This document shows positions 28,948 through 40,731 of a stretch of DNA of 64,000 bases, piece by piece. The position numbers and the translations under genes were made by a program. The stretch comes from Algoriphagus sp. (lineage in GTDB: Bacteria > Bacteroidota > Bacteroidia > Cytophagales > Cyclobacteriaceae), in the NCBI GenBank assembly GCA_030729785.1, contig JANQWS010000023.1, forward strand, positions 62,001 through 126,000, in the 5' to 3' direction. Each line of letters starts with the position of its first letter. The stretch's first letter is position 1. Below the pieces are notes generated by a model. That model was not told the DNA's origin. It did not search any database and saw nothing but the letters and a program-made list of their open reading frames with translations.

Positions 28948-30510
28948 TTAATGTACTTCGCCCATCATTTTCTTCAATACAGGCTTTAGAAGAAGCAATA
29001 CAAAGGCAGAACCCATTACCGTATACACAATCATCATAAATTGATCTGGCATGGCAGCAAGCCCCTCTTCTGAGCCCCCACTCGCTTCCCCTGCAATCAA
29101 TCCTGCAAATAAGTTGCCCAAAGCCACCGAGAGGAACCAAATTCCCATCATTTGACCACCATATCCTTTAGGAGCCAATTTGGTCACCAATGATAGTCCA
29201 ACAGGGGACAAACTCAATTCACCAAAAGTGTGTAATAAGAAAGTAATGATTAACCAACTAGGAGCTGCCAATTCTCCTGAAGCTGCGATTTTGGTTGCAA
29301 AATACATTACAAAAAAGCCAACACCCAGCATCGCAAGTCCAAAAATGAATTTTAAGGGAGAACTAGGTTCCAAATTCTTACGCCCCAACCAAACCCAAAG
29401 CGCGGCAAAGAATGGTGCGAAAATGATAATGAATAAGGAATTGATAGATTGAAAATAGCCTGTAGGTATTTCCCAACCTAAAACCTGCCGATTTGTAAAA
29501 CGCTCCGCGAATAAATTCAGCGTTGATCCTGCTTGTTCAAACCCAGACCAGAACATGGCTGAAAAAAAGAAAAGAATCGCAATCACGCCTACTTTATTCT
29601 TGTCCGATGTATTCAGTCCCCCAAAAGCAATCACGTAACCCAAATATCCTACGGCTACAAGCGCAATTACTAGCCCTGATGATTTGGCAATTGCCGCTGC
29701 ATCGATGGAAACAATACCAGAAAATAAAATGCCAATCACAACCAAACCAACCAAACCAATTAGTGAGGTGATGCTTTTCAATTTTTTTTGCGCAAGCTGT
29801 TCTTCTGTAGATTGAATCAAAGGAACCTCTCCAAATCCATCAAGCGATTTTCCAGTGAGTTTGTATTGAATCAATCCAAAAATCATTCCTAATCCTGCCA
29901 ACCCAAATCCCAAATGCATGTCGTATTCCGCTACTGTCGCACAAGCTAATGGTGCGATAAAACCGCCAATATTGATACCCATATAAAAAATGGAAAAGCC
30001 TGCATCTCTTTTGGAACTTCCAGCAGGGTAAAGTTGCCCCACAATTGAACTAATATTAGGCTTTAACAATCCAGTGCCCAAAACAATCAAAAGCAATCCC
30101 AGAAAGAAGGAAGTGGTATCCAAGGTGCTCAAGGTAGTTCTTTCCGTTACACTACCTCCTATCCAGCCCTCGATTCCTGGTACTGCCATCATAAAATGGC
30201 CTAAAGCAATGATAATCCCCCCATACCAAACAGACTTCTTCAAGCCAAATAAACGATCAGCAAGCCATCCACCAGGTAAAGCCAAGAGGTATACTCCCAT
30301 CGTATATAGTCCATAAACTGCTCCCGCTGTAGGATCATCAAACCCAAGACCACCTTCGGTAATGGCTTTGGTCATAAATAAAATCAATAAGGCACGCATG
30401 CCGTAGTAACTGAAACGCTCCCACATTTCGGTAAAGAATAACGTCATCAGTCCCTTTGGATGACCAAAAGCAGTAGGACCTGCAAATTCAGAATTAAGTG
30501 CTTTTTCCAA
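28948..30510 (-). CDS. POT/PTR-family peptide MFS transporter
   Basis: GHPKGLMTLFFTEMWERFSYYGMRALLILFMT; FSIFYMGINIGGFIAPLAC. Confidence 0.93.
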   Translation of the reverse strand: MEKALNSEFAGPTAFGHPKGLMTLFFTEMWERFSYYGMRALLILFMTKAITEGGLGFDDPTAGAVYGLYTMGVYLLALPGGWLADRLFGLKKSVWYGGIIIALGHFMMAVPGIEGWIGGSVTERTTLSTLDTTSFFLGLLLIVLGTGLLKPNISSIVGQLYPAGSSKRDAGFSIFYMGINIGGFIAPLACATVAEYDMHLGFGLAGLGMIFGLIQYKLTGKSLDGFGEVPLIQSTEEQLAQKKLKSITSLIGLVGLVVIGILFSGIVSIDAAAIAKSSGLVIALVAVGYLGYVIAFGGLNTSDKNKVGVIAILFFFSAMFWSGFEQAGSTLNLFAERFTNRQVLGWEIPTGYFQSINSLFIIIFAPFFAALWVWLGRKNLEPSSPLKFIFGLAMLGVGFFVMYFATKIAASGELAAPSWLIITFLLHTFGELSLSPVGLSLVTKLAPKGYGGQMMGIWFLSVALGNLFAGLIAGEASGGSEEGLAAMPDQFMMIVYTVMGSAFVLLLLKPVLKKMMGEVH

Positions 30511-30716
30511 GGTTGTTTCGGGTTGAATGAATTAAATTTCTTTGCAATGATAAACTTTTTTGGCAGTTGATTGCAAAGAAATCCAAGGAACTGTTTCTGA
30601 AAAACAAAATGACTCTCATTCAGGTGCAGACTTTTTAGTGCTTCATACCTAAAAAGCAAAATCAACCCCTATTTTTGCAAGACAAACAGGAAAAACTATA
30701 CTAATCCTATACAAGC

Positions 30717-31154
30717 ATGAAAACAGCTGAAATAATTACTGAAAAAGGAACAATGCGGGTAGAATTCTATGAGAAGGATGCGCCAATTACTGTACAAAAT
30801 TTCGTAGATCTCTCCAACAAAGGCTTTTACGATGGACTCACTTTCCACCGTGTTATCCCAAATTTTGTCATCCAAGGAGGCTGTCCAACAGGAACAGGTA
30901 CTGGCGGCCCAGGTTACAAAATCCAATGTGAATTAGAGGGTGAAAATCAATACCACGATCGAGGAGTCCTTTCTATGGCTCATGCTGGTAGAAATACTGG
31001 AGGATCTCAGTTTTTTATCTGCCACAGCCGTACCAATACCGCACACTTAGATCGAAACCATACCTGCTTTGGCAAAGTCGTAGAAGGTCTAGAAGTAATA
31101 GATACGATCCGTGCTGGAGACAAAATTGAAAAAATTGTAATCCACGAATCCTAA
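30717..31154 (+). CDS. peptidyl-prolyl cis-trans isomerase (cyclophilin)
   Basis: [47 protein letters not shown]. Confidence 0.93.
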   Translation: MKTAEIITEKGTMRVEFYEKDAPITVQNFVDLSNKGFYDGLTFHRVIPNFVIQGGCPTGTGTGGPGYKIQCELEGENQYHDRGVLSMAHAGRNTGGSQFFICHSRTNTAHLDRNHTCFGKVVEGLEVIDTIRAGDKIEKIVIHES

Positions 31155-31207
31155 GCTCATCTCAAATCCGGTGCCTCCTTGTTCTCAAGTAATGGGGTGC
31201 CGGATTA

Positions 31208-32776
31208 TTATTTTTTCAACAATTGTAGGTCCTTCAAAATGCTAAGAACCTCTCCATGGATTTTTGGAGCAGTTTCTGGGCCTAAAGAATTGATTTCACC
31301 ATAAGGACGGTCTTGGTAATCGTAGCTGAATGGAGGGTTTACATCCCACTGACTTTTGGGGACAATGTAGCCAATCATGTCGTTTGACATTCCTGAGAAA
31401 AAAATATACTGTCCTGGAATTTTTTCTTTCAGAGCAGGTACTTCTACTGGATCAATTTTGAAATCAGCCCCATTTGGCGATTCAATCCCTCCATGAAGAA
31501 TTTCTGGATATAGTTCTCCAGGCACATGAACAAAGGTGGCTGGACCTAACTTCCAAGCCGAAATCTCCGATCGAATTTTTTTCCAACCCACAAATCCTCG
31601 ATCAAAAATTCCAACAAAAGCTGCCAATTGAAAAAGTGAATTGTCCATGGCTAAGGAAATAGACCTAGCTCTAATACCCAAATCAAGGCTGGAATAAACT
31701 TTCAAGCTAGAGTCATTTAAAGTTTCTAAGGTCACTTTAGCAAGTGCTTTTCCTTGAGCAAGAAGCTTTTCAGGAGTCTGCTCTTGATAAATAATTCCCG
31801 TATACGGATCCTTAATCACTTGGTCTGGGTGTGTAGTCATCAATCCTCCTACTGCTCCATTCAAAAAAATCGCTACACCGCCTACCCCTGGTTCGGTCAA
31901 GTTATCTGATACTGGAATTCCATCTTCGACAAAATTTCGCCAAGGATCCGCAAAATCAGAACTAATTTGAATATTTTCCAACCAAAGGGTCTCAGGATGA
32001 TTGCCCCAATTCATAAGGGTACCTAGTGTGGATCCCGTTTGTGCATCAAGAACCTGCATCAATTGCAATCCAGCATCAAGAACAAAAGGGGGACGCGTAT
32101 CCCCTACCAAATCCTTTAGCCTCTCTGGCTCCTGCGCAAATTTAAAGTGTGCAGGCCTTCTAGTAGAATACGCCTCTCCTATCGCCTTCGAAATTCCTTC
32201 TTGAACATACTTCATGTAGTCTGGATTGACTCCTCTCACGTACTCTGAAGGGCCCCACATGCCCATTAAATCAGGGGCTGAATGTACGTGAGTACTCGAA
32301 ATGACCACATAATCTAATCCAGGATACTTTTCTTGAATTAATTTTCGGGTGGCAATCACCTCATCATTTCCAAATCCAATCATGTCAATGACACAAAGAG
32401 CAAGCGAAACATCTCCAGACTCAAGCACCATGGCCCTTGCCCAAAGTTTATCAAGAACCCCTTGCGCTGGTCTTGAATTATGAAACCCAGCTAACCAAAT
32501 CGCATCAAACTCACCATTTCCATTGGCATCTACAAAACGATCCCCTTTTTCTGGAACATACTTCGAATCCCGATCCACATCCTCCCAAGTTTCAAAATCG
32601 ATAGGTGTGAGATCAACTTTAGAAAATCCCGCTTGGATGATGTCCGCCGATCTATACAAAGAAACGTCAGTTTGATAGCCTGAATGCCGATCTCGGAATT
32701 GATATCCTGCATAAGCTAGGATTGAAACAAAAACTACAAGAACAATTCTCAAGAAAATTAGCAGTCCTTTTCGCAT
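31208..32776 (-). CDS. neutral/alkaline non-lysosomal ceramidase-like protein
   Basis: signal/TM; QAGFSKVDLTPIDF...VISSTHVHSAPDLMG...NWGNHPETLW. Confidence 0.7.
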   Translation of the reverse strand: MRKGLLIFLRIVLVVFVSILAYAGYQFRDRHSGYQTDVSLYRSADIIQAGFSKVDLTPIDFETWEDVDRDSKYVPEKGDRFVDANGNGEFDAIWLAGFHNSRPAQGVLDKLWARAMVLESGDVSLALCVIDMIGFGNDEVIATRKLIQEKYPGLDYVVISSTHVHSAPDLMGMWGPSEYVRGVNPDYMKYVQEGISKAIGEAYSTRRPAHFKFAQEPERLKDLVGDTRPPFVLDAGLQLMQVLDAQTGSTLGTLMNWGNHPETLWLENIQISSDFADPWRNFVEDGIPVSDNLTEPGVGGVAIFLNGAVGGLMTTHPDQVIKDPYTGIIYQEQTPEKLLAQGKALAKVTLETLNDSSLKVYSSLDLGIRARSISLAMDNSLFQLAAFVGIFDRGFVGWKKIRSEISAWKLGPATFVHVPGELYPEILHGGIESPNGADFKIDPVEVPALKEKIPGQYIFFSGMSNDMIGYIVPKSQWDVNPPFSYDYQDRPYGEINSLGPETAPKIHGEVLSILKDLQLLKK

Positions 32777-32861
32777 AGATTATTTTAGAAAAATGTATAA
32801 CTAAAGTATCTATTTTTCTTGGAGAAGGAAAGTTAACCCACTGAATTTAAGGGGATCAACT

Positions 32862-33578
32862 TTACAAATTTTGAATTTGCTGACGAAAATATCGCTCGTG
32901 AATATCGGCGTGGGGGACAATTAACTTATACCACCTCAAGCGAAGCGCAGCTTGTTCTTTTTCTGTAAGATTGAAATTCGGGATTTTCATATCATTGACC
33001 CGCTTTATCAATTCATAAAGAAAAATAGATGCGGAAACTGAAATATTGAAACTCTCGGTGAATCCTCGCATCGGGATATGCACGAGCCCGTCTACTTTGG
33101 ATTTCACTTCTTCACTAATTCCTTCGTGCTCGTTACCAAAAACAAGGGCTACTTTTTGATTGGGCAGGATAGGGAAGTCATGAATAGACAAGGAATTTGA
33201 TGCGGGGCTTGTACCATAGATTGTATAGCCTTCCGACCGCAATCTTCCAAAGCAGTCATCCACAGCTGATCCATCTGTTTTAAAATATTTATGTAAATCC
33301 ACCCATTGAGCCGCTCCACGGGTCACAAAGGGATTGATTTTATAGGTGTCTGTCTTTTCAATTAAATGGATATCCTGAATACCAAAGCAGTCACAGGTCC
33401 GAAGGACCGCACTGGCGTTGTGTGGTTTGAAAATATCTTCAAGAACAATGGTAAAAAATCGGGTTCGTTTTGCTAGTACATTATCTATAGCAGACTTTTT
33501 ATGAGCAGTAATGTATTTCCCTAGGTAGTTGATTAATTCCTCTTCCCCATACCCTTGTTTGAATTCCTCCTGACCCAT
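32862..33578 (-). CDS. TrmH/SpoU-family RNA 2'-O-methyltransferase
   Basis: FTIVLEDIFKPHNASAVLRTCDCFGIQDIHLIE; VALVFGNEHEGISEE; FTESFNISVSASIFLYEL; start set at MGQEEF. Confidence 0.9.
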   Translation of the reverse strand: MGQEEFKQGYGEEELINYLGKYITAHKKSAIDNVLAKRTRFFTIVLEDIFKPHNASAVLRTCDCFGIQDIHLIEKTDTYKINPFVTRGAAQWVDLHKYFKTDGSAVDDCFGRLRSEGYTIYGTSPASNSLSIHDFPILPNQKVALVFGNEHEGISEEVKSKVDGLVHIPMRGFTESFNISVSASIFLYELIKRVNDMKIPNFNLTEKEQAALRLRWYKLIVPHADIHERYFRQQIQNL

Positions 33579-33593
33579 ACCGTACTTATTCAA

Positions 33594-36233
33594 TTAAAAA
33601 AGCCCTAATTGCTCATCCTCCCCTTTCTTTGGAGTTAGGGTTAGGGTACTTCCTATCTCCAAATCCTCTGAGGATTCTTCCTGAAGCTCCTCCTTGGAAG
33701 CATCTACTTCTACTTCCTCTGCAGCTATGGGTTCGGCAGCTTGTTCGGACTCAATCAATTGCAATTCCTTTACCTCGTTTGTGCTCAATTTATTGCCAAT
33801 AGCCTTCCACCCTTTCACATCAATCAGCATTTCAAGATCGTAATCCATTTGTTCCTCGCTCTTGCCTTTGATCAGGGTCACAGAAACCTGCGCTTGGGAA
33901 TCGGTAGTAACCAATTTGAGGTAAGATTGCTTGTGTTCAGTAATAAAGTTAAACCGCTTATTAAGTGTGGTGGTCTCAATCAAAAACCGTTTCACAAAAA
34001 ATCCTTTGCTAGCCCCATCGAAGTAGACGGCACCAATTATTTTTTGCGAATCAAATTTTTGAATCAAAAGTACATCTAAAGGCTCATAGCGATTGGTCAG
34101 CTCAAAACTGGTTAACTCGTAATCCCCATTTTTGTAGCAAACTAAAATTTTATCATCACCTAGGAAATTACCAATTAGCTTGCCCCTTGAATCCGTATTT
34201 ATTCTACCTACCGAGGCATCGTAGAAGATATTGATACCCCCTAAGGTTGATTTGCCCTCCATCTTAAATTGAACCTTACGAACAGGGTACCTCGTCATTA
34301 TATTTCCTCCAGCAGCTCGTCCTTTGATTTCAAGGTCTGCAAAGTCAAAATCAAAAACTTTGACTCTTGCCTTAGCTCCTTGCGTCAAATAAACAGTCAC
34401 TACTTCTGCTTCTCCATTGGGATTGGCCGTGAGGTACACTAACTTAGATCCTTTGGTCCCTTTGGTAAGGTCATATTCCTTATCGCGTGTCACCCCACCC
34501 ACTTGGAAACGCTTGACCATAGCCCTACCTGATACTCCATCCAAATAAATGAAGTTATAAGTCATACGCTCGTCATTCTTCCGAAATACACCTACATAGG
34601 CGATATCCTTGCCCATGAATAACTTTTCTTGAATTTTGGAGACCATCAATTTTCCGTCTCGGCGAATGGCTATAATATCATCCAAATCCGAGCATTCACA
34701 GACATATTCGTCCTTTTTGAGGCCATAGCCCACAAAACCATCTACGCGATTAACATACAATTTGGCATTATTTGCCGCTACAACAGCAGCTTGAATGGTA
34801 TCAAATGCCCTTATCTCAGTCTTTCGCTCCCTACCCTTCCCATACTTATCTAGCAAATTTTGGTAATAGGCAATGGCAAAATCGGTCAAGTGCTTCAGGT
34901 TGTAATTCACTTCCTTCAATTCATCCTGAAGCCTCTTCATCAACTCATCCGCCTTAAAGGCATCAAACTTTGATATTCGCTTGATTTTAATCTCTGTCAA
35001 TCGAACCAAATCTTCTTGGACAATAGTCCGGTAGAAATCAGGCTTGTAGGGATCCAATCCCTTATCGATTGCTTCTAATACGGCGTCCCAGGTAGTACAC
35101 TCTTCAATGTCTCGGTAAATCCGATTTTCAATAAATATCTTTTCGAGTGATGAGAACAAGAGTTTCTCCAACAACTCCCCCTTTCGAATTTCCAGTTCCT
35201 TACGGAGCAATTCCTTTGTTTGAGTGGTATTGTACTTTAAAATTCGATTGACAGTTAAGAAAACAGGTTTCTCATCAATAATGACGCAAGCATTCGGAGA
35301 GATGGATACTTCACAATCTGTAAATGCATACAAAGCATCGATGGTCACATCTGGAGAAACCCCTGGAGCTAATTGAATCTGTATCTCTACATCCTTGGCC
35401 GTATTGTCTACCACCTTTTTTATTTTGATCTTCCCTTTATCGTTGGCTTTCAGGATAGAATCAATTAAGGAATCAGTGGTTGTCCCAAAAGGTATTTCCT
35501 TGATTAATAATGTTTTATTAGCATCCTCTTCTATTCTAGCTCTAACTTTAATCTTCCCACCTCGTAAGCCTTCCTGATAATCCGAAAAGTCTGCCAAACC
35601 ACCCGTAAGAAAATCGGGAAGAACCTGTGGAGAATTGCCACGGAGGATTTCAATGGAAGCTTCGATCAACTCTCTAAAATTGTGAGGCAAAATTTTGGTA
35701 GACAATCCAACTGCTATGCCTTCCACCCCTTGAGCCAAAAGCAAGGGAAACTTTACAGGTAGGGTTACGGGCTCACGTTTTCGTCCATCGTACGAAAGCT
35801 GCCAGTCTGTGGTTTGTGGATTAAATACCACATCCAAAGCAAACTTGGATAGCCGAGCTTCAATGTATCGTGCCGCAGCAGCCCCATCCCCAGTGCGCAC
35901 ATCCCCCCAGTTGCCTTGAGTCTCGATCAATAGGTCTTTTTGCCCCATGTTGACTATAGCATCCCCAATGGATGCATCCCCATGAGGATGGTATTGCATG
36001 GATTGACCAATGATGTTGGCGACCTTATTGAATCGACCATCGTCCATTTCCTTCATGGCGTGAAGGATTCGCCGTTGGACTGGCTTCAACCCATCTTCAA
36101 TGGCAGGTACGGCCCGCTCAAGAATTACGTAGGATGCATAGTCAAGGAACCAGTCCTTGTACATGCCAGTTACGGGTACTGAACCGTGCAAACTGCTATC
36201 AGGACTTACAGATAATGGGGTATCGTCACTCAT
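33594..36233 (-). CDS. parC: DNA topoisomerase IV subunit A
   Basis: YASYVILERAVPAIEDGLKPVQRRILHAM...GQSMQYHPHGDASIGDAIV. Confidence 0.92.
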   Translation of the reverse strand: MSDDTPLSVSPDSSLHGSVPVTGMYKDWFLDYASYVILERAVPAIEDGLKPVQRRILHAMKEMDDGRFNKVANIIGQSMQYHPHGDASIGDAIVNMGQKDLLIETQGNWGDVRTGDGAAAARYIEARLSKFALDVVFNPQTTDWQLSYDGRKREPVTLPVKFPLLLAQGVEGIAVGLSTKILPHNFRELIEASIEILRGNSPQVLPDFLTGGLADFSDYQEGLRGGKIKVRARIEEDANKTLLIKEIPFGTTTDSLIDSILKANDKGKIKIKKVVDNTAKDVEIQIQLAPGVSPDVTIDALYAFTDCEVSISPNACVIIDEKPVFLTVNRILKYNTTQTKELLRKELEIRKGELLEKLLFSSLEKIFIENRIYRDIEECTTWDAVLEAIDKGLDPYKPDFYRTIVQEDLVRLTEIKIKRISKFDAFKADELMKRLQDELKEVNYNLKHLTDFAIAYYQNLLDKYGKGRERKTEIRAFDTIQAAVVAANNAKLYVNRVDGFVGYGLKKDEYVCECSDLDDIIAIRRDGKLMVSKIQEKLFMGKDIAYVGVFRKNDERMTYNFIYLDGVSGRAMVKRFQVGGVTRDKEYDLTKGTKGSKLVYLTANPNGEAEVVTVYLTQGAKARVKVFDFDFADLEIKGRAAGGNIMTRYPVRKVQFKMEGKSTLGGINIFYDASVGRINTDSRGKLIGNFLGDDKILVCYKNGDYELTSFELTNRYEPLDVLLIQKFDSQKIIGAVYFDGASKGFFVKRFLIETTTLNKRFNFITEHKQSYLKLVTTDSQAQVSVTLIKGKSEEQMDYDLEMLIDVKGWKAIGNKLSTNEVKELQLIESEQAAEPIAAEEVEVDASKEELQEESSEDLEIGSTLTLTPKKGEDEQLGLF

Positions 36234-36283
36234 GTTGGGAATCCAAAGGTTTAGGAAAATGGATTGGGAAAATTCTAGAAAAC

Positions 36284-38185
36284 TTAGGTATCTACCTCAG
36301 CATTTACTTCTTCGAGTTCAAGTTGAGGGTCATCTAGGGCCAAATCCTTCTCTACACGCAAATTATCAATAATAAAAACTTGACGATCTGGGGTGTTTTT
36401 ACCCATATAGAAGGTAAGTAGGTCAACAATTTTGGTGTCTTTATTAAGTAGAATGGGATCCAATCGGATATCCTCACCGATAAAAGTCCCAAACTCCTCT
36501 GGGGATATTTCACCCAAACCCTTGAATCGCGTAATTTCAGGTTTACTTCCCAACTTGTGTATGGCACGTTGCCGCTCCTCATCGGAATAGCAATAAATCG
36601 TTTCCTTCTTGTTTCTTACCCGAAACAACGGCGTATCCAAAATAAACAAATGTCCGTTTTTCACAAGATCTGGAAAAAACTGAAGAAAATAGGTCATGAT
36701 CAATAAGCGAATATGCATCCCATCAACATCCGCATCGGTAGCAATCACAATCTTGCGATAACGGAGATTTTCGATCCCGTCCTCGATGTTAAGCGCGTGT
36801 TGAAGTAAGTTAAACTCTTCATTTTCATAAACCACTTTCTTGGTCATTCCAAAGCAATTGAGTGGTTTACCACGAAGTGAAAAAACAGCCTGAGATTGAA
36901 CATCTCTACTTTTTGTAATCGAACCCGAAGCCGAATCGCCTTCAGTGATAAAAAGCATCGTCTTATTTTTCATCTCCTCATCTGCTTTCGGGTCGTCGTA
37001 ATGCACGCGACAGTCACGAAGTTTTTTATTATGGAGATTTGCCTTTTTTGCACGCTCATTTGCCAACTTCTTGATGCCCGAAATTTCCTTGCGCTCCCGC
37101 TCAGACTGCAAAATTCTCTTCAACAATGCATCGGCTGCTCCTGGATTTTTGTGCAAATAATTGTCCAGTTCAGTCTTGATAAAGTCATTGACAAAGGTTC
37201 GAAGCGTAGGTCCATCCGGACCAATGCTCTGGGAACCCAACTTAGTCTTAGTTTGGGATTCAAACACAGGTTCTTGTACCCGGACGGCAATAGCAGCAAC
37301 GACCGACTGACGAATGTCAGAGGCATCGAAATCTTTTTTATAAAACTCCCGAATTGTCTTTACAATTGCTTCCCGGAATGCAGCCAAGTGCGTACCTCCT
37401 TGGGTAGTATACTGCCCATTTACAAAGGAATAGTATTCTTCCCCATAACTTCCAGAGTGCGTAATCGCTACCTCAATGTCATTTCCTTTTAGGTGAATGA
37501 TGGGGTAACGAATACTTTCCTCATCCACCTTATTGGATAAAAGATCAAATAATCCCCGATCTGAGAAGTACTTCTTCCCATTGAATTGGATACTCAGGCC
37601 TGCATTCAAGTAGGCATAGTTCCACATCTGATTCTCTAGATATTCTGGAATAAAGTGGTAATTCTTGAAGATGGAGGCATCTGGAGAGAACACGATCTTG
37701 GTACCATTCCGATCTGATGACTTTCCTAGTGGAGCATCATTGACCAAAATTCCTTTCTCAAATTCTGCCACTTTGGTATCTCCTTCACGGAAAGATTGCA
37801 CCCTGAAAAAATCTGAAAGTGCGTTTACCGCTTTGGTACCGACTCCATTCAAGCCTACAGACTTTTGAAAGGCTCCTGAATCGTATTTTCCTCCAGTATT
37901 GATTTTAGAAACGCAATCAATTACTTTTCCAAGAGGTATCCCTCTCCCATAATCCCGCACTTCCACTTTATGCTCTGTGATTTTAACTTCAATAACTCGA
38001 CCATGACCCATCATGTGTTCGTCTATGGAGTTATCTAAAATTTCCTTCACTAGCACATAAATTCCATCATCAGGAGCACTTCCATCTCCTAATTTACCGA
38101 TGTACATTCCAGGTCTCAAACGGATATGCTCTCTCCAATCCAACGAGCGGATGCTATCTTCGGTATAGTTTACTTGTTCTGCCAT
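36284..38185 (-). CDS. parE: DNA topoisomerase IV subunit B
   Basis: [16 protein letters not shown]...[18 protein letters not shown]...[13 protein letters not shown]. Confidence 0.92.
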   Translation of the reverse strand: MAEQVNYTEDSIRSLDWREHIRLRPGMYIGKLGDGSAPDDGIYVLVKEILDNSIDEHMMGHGRVIEVKITEHKVEVRDYGRGIPLGKVIDCVSKINTGGKYDSGAFQKSVGLNGVGTKAVNALSDFFRVQSFREGDTKVAEFEKGILVNDAPLGKSSDRNGTKIVFSPDASIFKNYHFIPEYLENQMWNYAYLNAGLSIQFNGKKYFSDRGLFDLLSNKVDEESIRYPIIHLKGNDIEVAITHSGSYGEEYYSFVNGQYTTQGGTHLAAFREAIVKTIREFYKKDFDASDIRQSVVAAIAVRVQEPVFESQTKTKLGSQSIGPDGPTLRTFVNDFIKTELDNYLHKNPGAADALLKRILQSERERKEISGIKKLANERAKKANLHNKKLRDCRVHYDDPKADEEMKNKTMLFITEGDSASGSITKSRDVQSQAVFSLRGKPLNCFGMTKKVVYENEEFNLLQHALNIEDGIENLRYRKIVIATDADVDGMHIRLLIMTYFLQFFPDLVKNGHLFILDTPLFRVRNKKETIYCYSDEERQRAIHKLGSKPEITRFKGLGEISPEEFGTFIGEDIRLDPILLNKDTKIVDLLTFYMGKNTPDRQVFIIDNLRVEKDLALDDPQLELEEVNAEVDT

Positions 38186-38193
38186 GGACTAGT

Positions 38194-38685
38194 TCACCCC
38201 ACTTGGGTGGCTTTAAATTTTTTGAAAAGCAATACAAACAAACCGCCCACCCATACAAAAAGTACAATTGGCATTAGCAAAAACCATAGATTGTAGGAAG
38301 CGGCACTCAATTCTTCTTGATTGTTGATGGCATGGATATATAAAGCTGAAAGCGCCAGGCTAAAATTGACCCAGCCCCCAAAAGAATAAAACCAAGCCAA
38401 TAGGTAATCGCGGAACGGATCACCCACTGGAAATAGGCGATGCAATTTTTGGTTGGTTTTAGTTTCTAGGGTTTTTGGAGTATATAGAGTCACTAGATTC
38501 AGCAGTAAGAAACCAAAAGCCAATCCATAAAAGAAACTATTTTTTTCAAAATCACGAAGAATACCTCCTTGATTATCCAAGCGAAATCCTATCTGCTCGG
38601 GAAGTGCCGCATAGATATACAAGAGCGCCAAGAGAAAAACTAAGACACTAAAGAAATAAAAAACTTTTCCGAATCTTGAATACAT
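38194..38685 (-). CDS. hypothetical multi-TM protein
   Basis: ORF upstream of parE with four hydrophobic segments. Confidence 0.6.
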   Translation of the reverse strand: MYSRFGKVFYFFSVLVFLLALLYIYAALPEQIGFRLDNQGGILRDFEKNSFFYGLAFGFLLLNLVTLYTPKTLETKTNQKLHRLFPVGDPFRDYLLAWFYSFGGWVNFSLALSALYIHAINNQEELSAASYNLWFLLMPIVLFVWVGGLFVLLFKKFKATQVG

Positions 38686-38844
38686 GAAATTTGGGATTAT
38701 GCTGCAATATAAGCGATTTGACTAAACCTTCTGCTTTCAATTGGTGTACAAAATTGACAATTTAAGTCGAAACTTAATTTTTGAAGCGATTCGTACGGAC
38801 ACTAGCATTTTTCCAACGATCTTTAGACTTTTAAAATTCATCCC

Positions 38845-39231
38845 ATGAAAAATTCAATTTTCGTTTTCGCCCTTTTCCTTCTCACTTGGCTCAGCTCTTG
38901 CAGTTCTGCAGTAGAAGCTGGAAAAATAAATTTAGAAAACTGGAAATCAGATCGCTATGGATGCAAAGGCTTACGCTTGCAGGATTTGGAAGAATTCCGC
39001 AAAATCAAAAACCAATTTTTAGGAATTGACAACCAAGCCATGATTAAAACATTTGGTCGACCAGACCGCGTGGAATTGGTCGATAAAAGCCAAAGTTTTT
39101 TCTTTTACTTCTTAGAGCCTAGTACCGATTGCGTGGGTATTAAACAAGAAAAAGAACCCTTACGAGTTCTTTTCCGAATGAATGCATTGAGTAAAGTTTC
39201 TGAGGTTACAGTTACAGACCTGAATCCATAA
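38845..39231 (+). CDS. hypothetical lipoprotein
   Basis: signal peptide with lipobox LSSC. Confidence 0.65.
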   Translation: MKNSIFVFALFLLTWLSSCSSAVEAGKINLENWKSDRYGCKGLRLQDLEEFRKIKNQFLGIDNQAMIKTFGRPDRVELVDKSQSFFFYFLEPSTDCVGIKQEKEPLRVLFRMNALSKVSEVTVTDLNP

Positions 39232-40144
39232 AGCACAAGGCTGCAGCTCCAAGGGTTCCGGCATTATTTTCTAGCGTTGCCTTTTTCAACTTCAAGTCCT
39301 TCACGTAATACGGGGTAAGGTACTTTCTGGTATTGTATTCGATAGTCGGCATCATAAACTCCAATCCGGCAGCAATCCCTCCTCCAAAATAAACGTCTGT
39401 TACATCCAAAACTCGAATTGCAGATACAATGGATTCGCTGATGATTTCGGCTACTTCCTTAAATACCATTAGGGATACCTCGTTGCCCATACGAGCAGTA
39501 TCTACTAATAAATGAGTTCCCAACTCCTTGCCCACCAACTCCCCTGCTTTTTCCGGATAGGCAGAGATCAGGTTATCCATGATTTTTAAAATTCCCTGTC
39601 TTCCAACCAAGGTTTCAAGTCCAGTATTGCCTCGAGAAAGCATGTGTCCCATTTCCAACGCATTGCCTCTTGAACCTTTGAAAACCTCTCCATCCAACAC
39701 CAGAGCACTACCTATTCCTGTACCCATGGTGATAAATAAGAAATTAGAAGATACTTCTCCCTTTCCAAATTGAAATTCTCCAATTGCTGCCGCTGCGGCA
39801 TCATTTTCCAAGTAAAAATCGTGATTGGGGTATTTTGCTTTTAACGTAGCCTTCAAGGGATAATTATTCAAAGCAGGAATCGCTGGAATCTCCAAGGGAG
39901 TCATTCGATCCTTACTAATCATGCCAGGTAGGCCAATCCCTATCTTTTTTACCTGAGGATATTTTTCTAGGTAGGTTCCAATCACCTGAATAAAATTGGG
40001 GCCAAAACCGTCGGTATGTTCGCGGTAGGACGTGGTATCTTCTTTATAAAACTCACAAATTTTACCTGACTTATCTACTAATCCAATCTTAAGGTGCGTA
40101 CCTCCAACATCTATTCCCAAAAACTGAGTATCCGAAATATTCAT
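39212..40144 (-). CDS. ROK-family sugar kinase
   Basis: FLGIDVGGTHLKIGLVD; ENDAAAAAIGEFQFG; FITMGTGIGSALVLDG. Confidence 0.88.
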   Translation of the reverse strand: MNISDTQFLGIDVGGTHLKIGLVDKSGKICEFYKEDTTSYREHTDGFGPNFIQVIGTYLEKYPQVKKIGIGLPGMISKDRMTPLEIPAIPALNNYPLKATLKAKYPNHDFYLENDAAAAAIGEFQFGKGEVSSNFLFITMGTGIGSALVLDGEVFKGSRGNALEMGHMLSRGNTGLETLVGRQGILKIMDNLISAYPEKAGELVGKELGTHLLVDTARMGNEVSLMVFKEVAEIISESIVSAIRVLDVTDVYFGGGIAAGLEFMMPTIEYNTRKYLTPYYVKDLKLKKATLENNAGTLGAAALCFMDSGL

Positions 40145-40191
40145 AATTTACTTGATCCTTTTTCGTTTGCTAAAAAAGCAAAACTATTCCT

Positions 40192-40686
40192 TTACTTCTT
40201 ATATTCTTTGCCGACCTCAGAAAATATTTTTAGTACTGCAGGACATACCAAGGTGTTCTTTAGCGTTAAATCTAAAATTCCAAGCATGTTTTTTCGATCC
40301 GTATGCGGGTATTCTCTACAAGCTTTTGGGCGATTTTCGTAGACCAAACACCCATTATCCTCCCCTAAAAATGGGCAAGGTGCCCCATTAAAGACGTAAT
40401 CCCCCTCCTCATCTCTAAAAAGATAGGTTTCAATAAATTCACTAGAACGCATCCTGAATACCTTGGAAAGTCGATCTATATCCGTTTGAATTAGAATAGG
40501 ACTTGTGGTTTTGCAACAATTAGCACAATCCAAACAATCCATTTTTGCAAAAACTTCAGAATGAGCTTGATGAAATTTGGCATCGAGATTCTTGGGACGA
40601 GTAGCTTTTAGCTTTTCTTTTAATTTTTTGTTTGTCGGAAATTCTGACCTACACTCCTTTGAAAACTTGTTAAGATCTAAAGACAT
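40192..40686 (-). CDS. YkgJ-family cysteine cluster protein
   Basis: MDCLDCANCCKTTSPIL...APCPFLGEDNGCLVYENRPKACREYP. Confidence 0.88.
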   Translation of the reverse strand: MSLDLNKFSKECRSEFPTNKKLKEKLKATRPKNLDAKFHQAHSEVFAKMDCLDCANCCKTTSPILIQTDIDRLSKVFRMRSSEFIETYLFRDEEGDYVFNGAPCPFLGEDNGCLVYENRPKACREYPHTDRKNMLGILDLTLKNTLVCPAVLKIFSEVGKEYKK

Positions 40687-40731
40687 TGTGAATTAGGCTA
40701 CTAAATTACCGATAGAAAAAATACCAAAAGC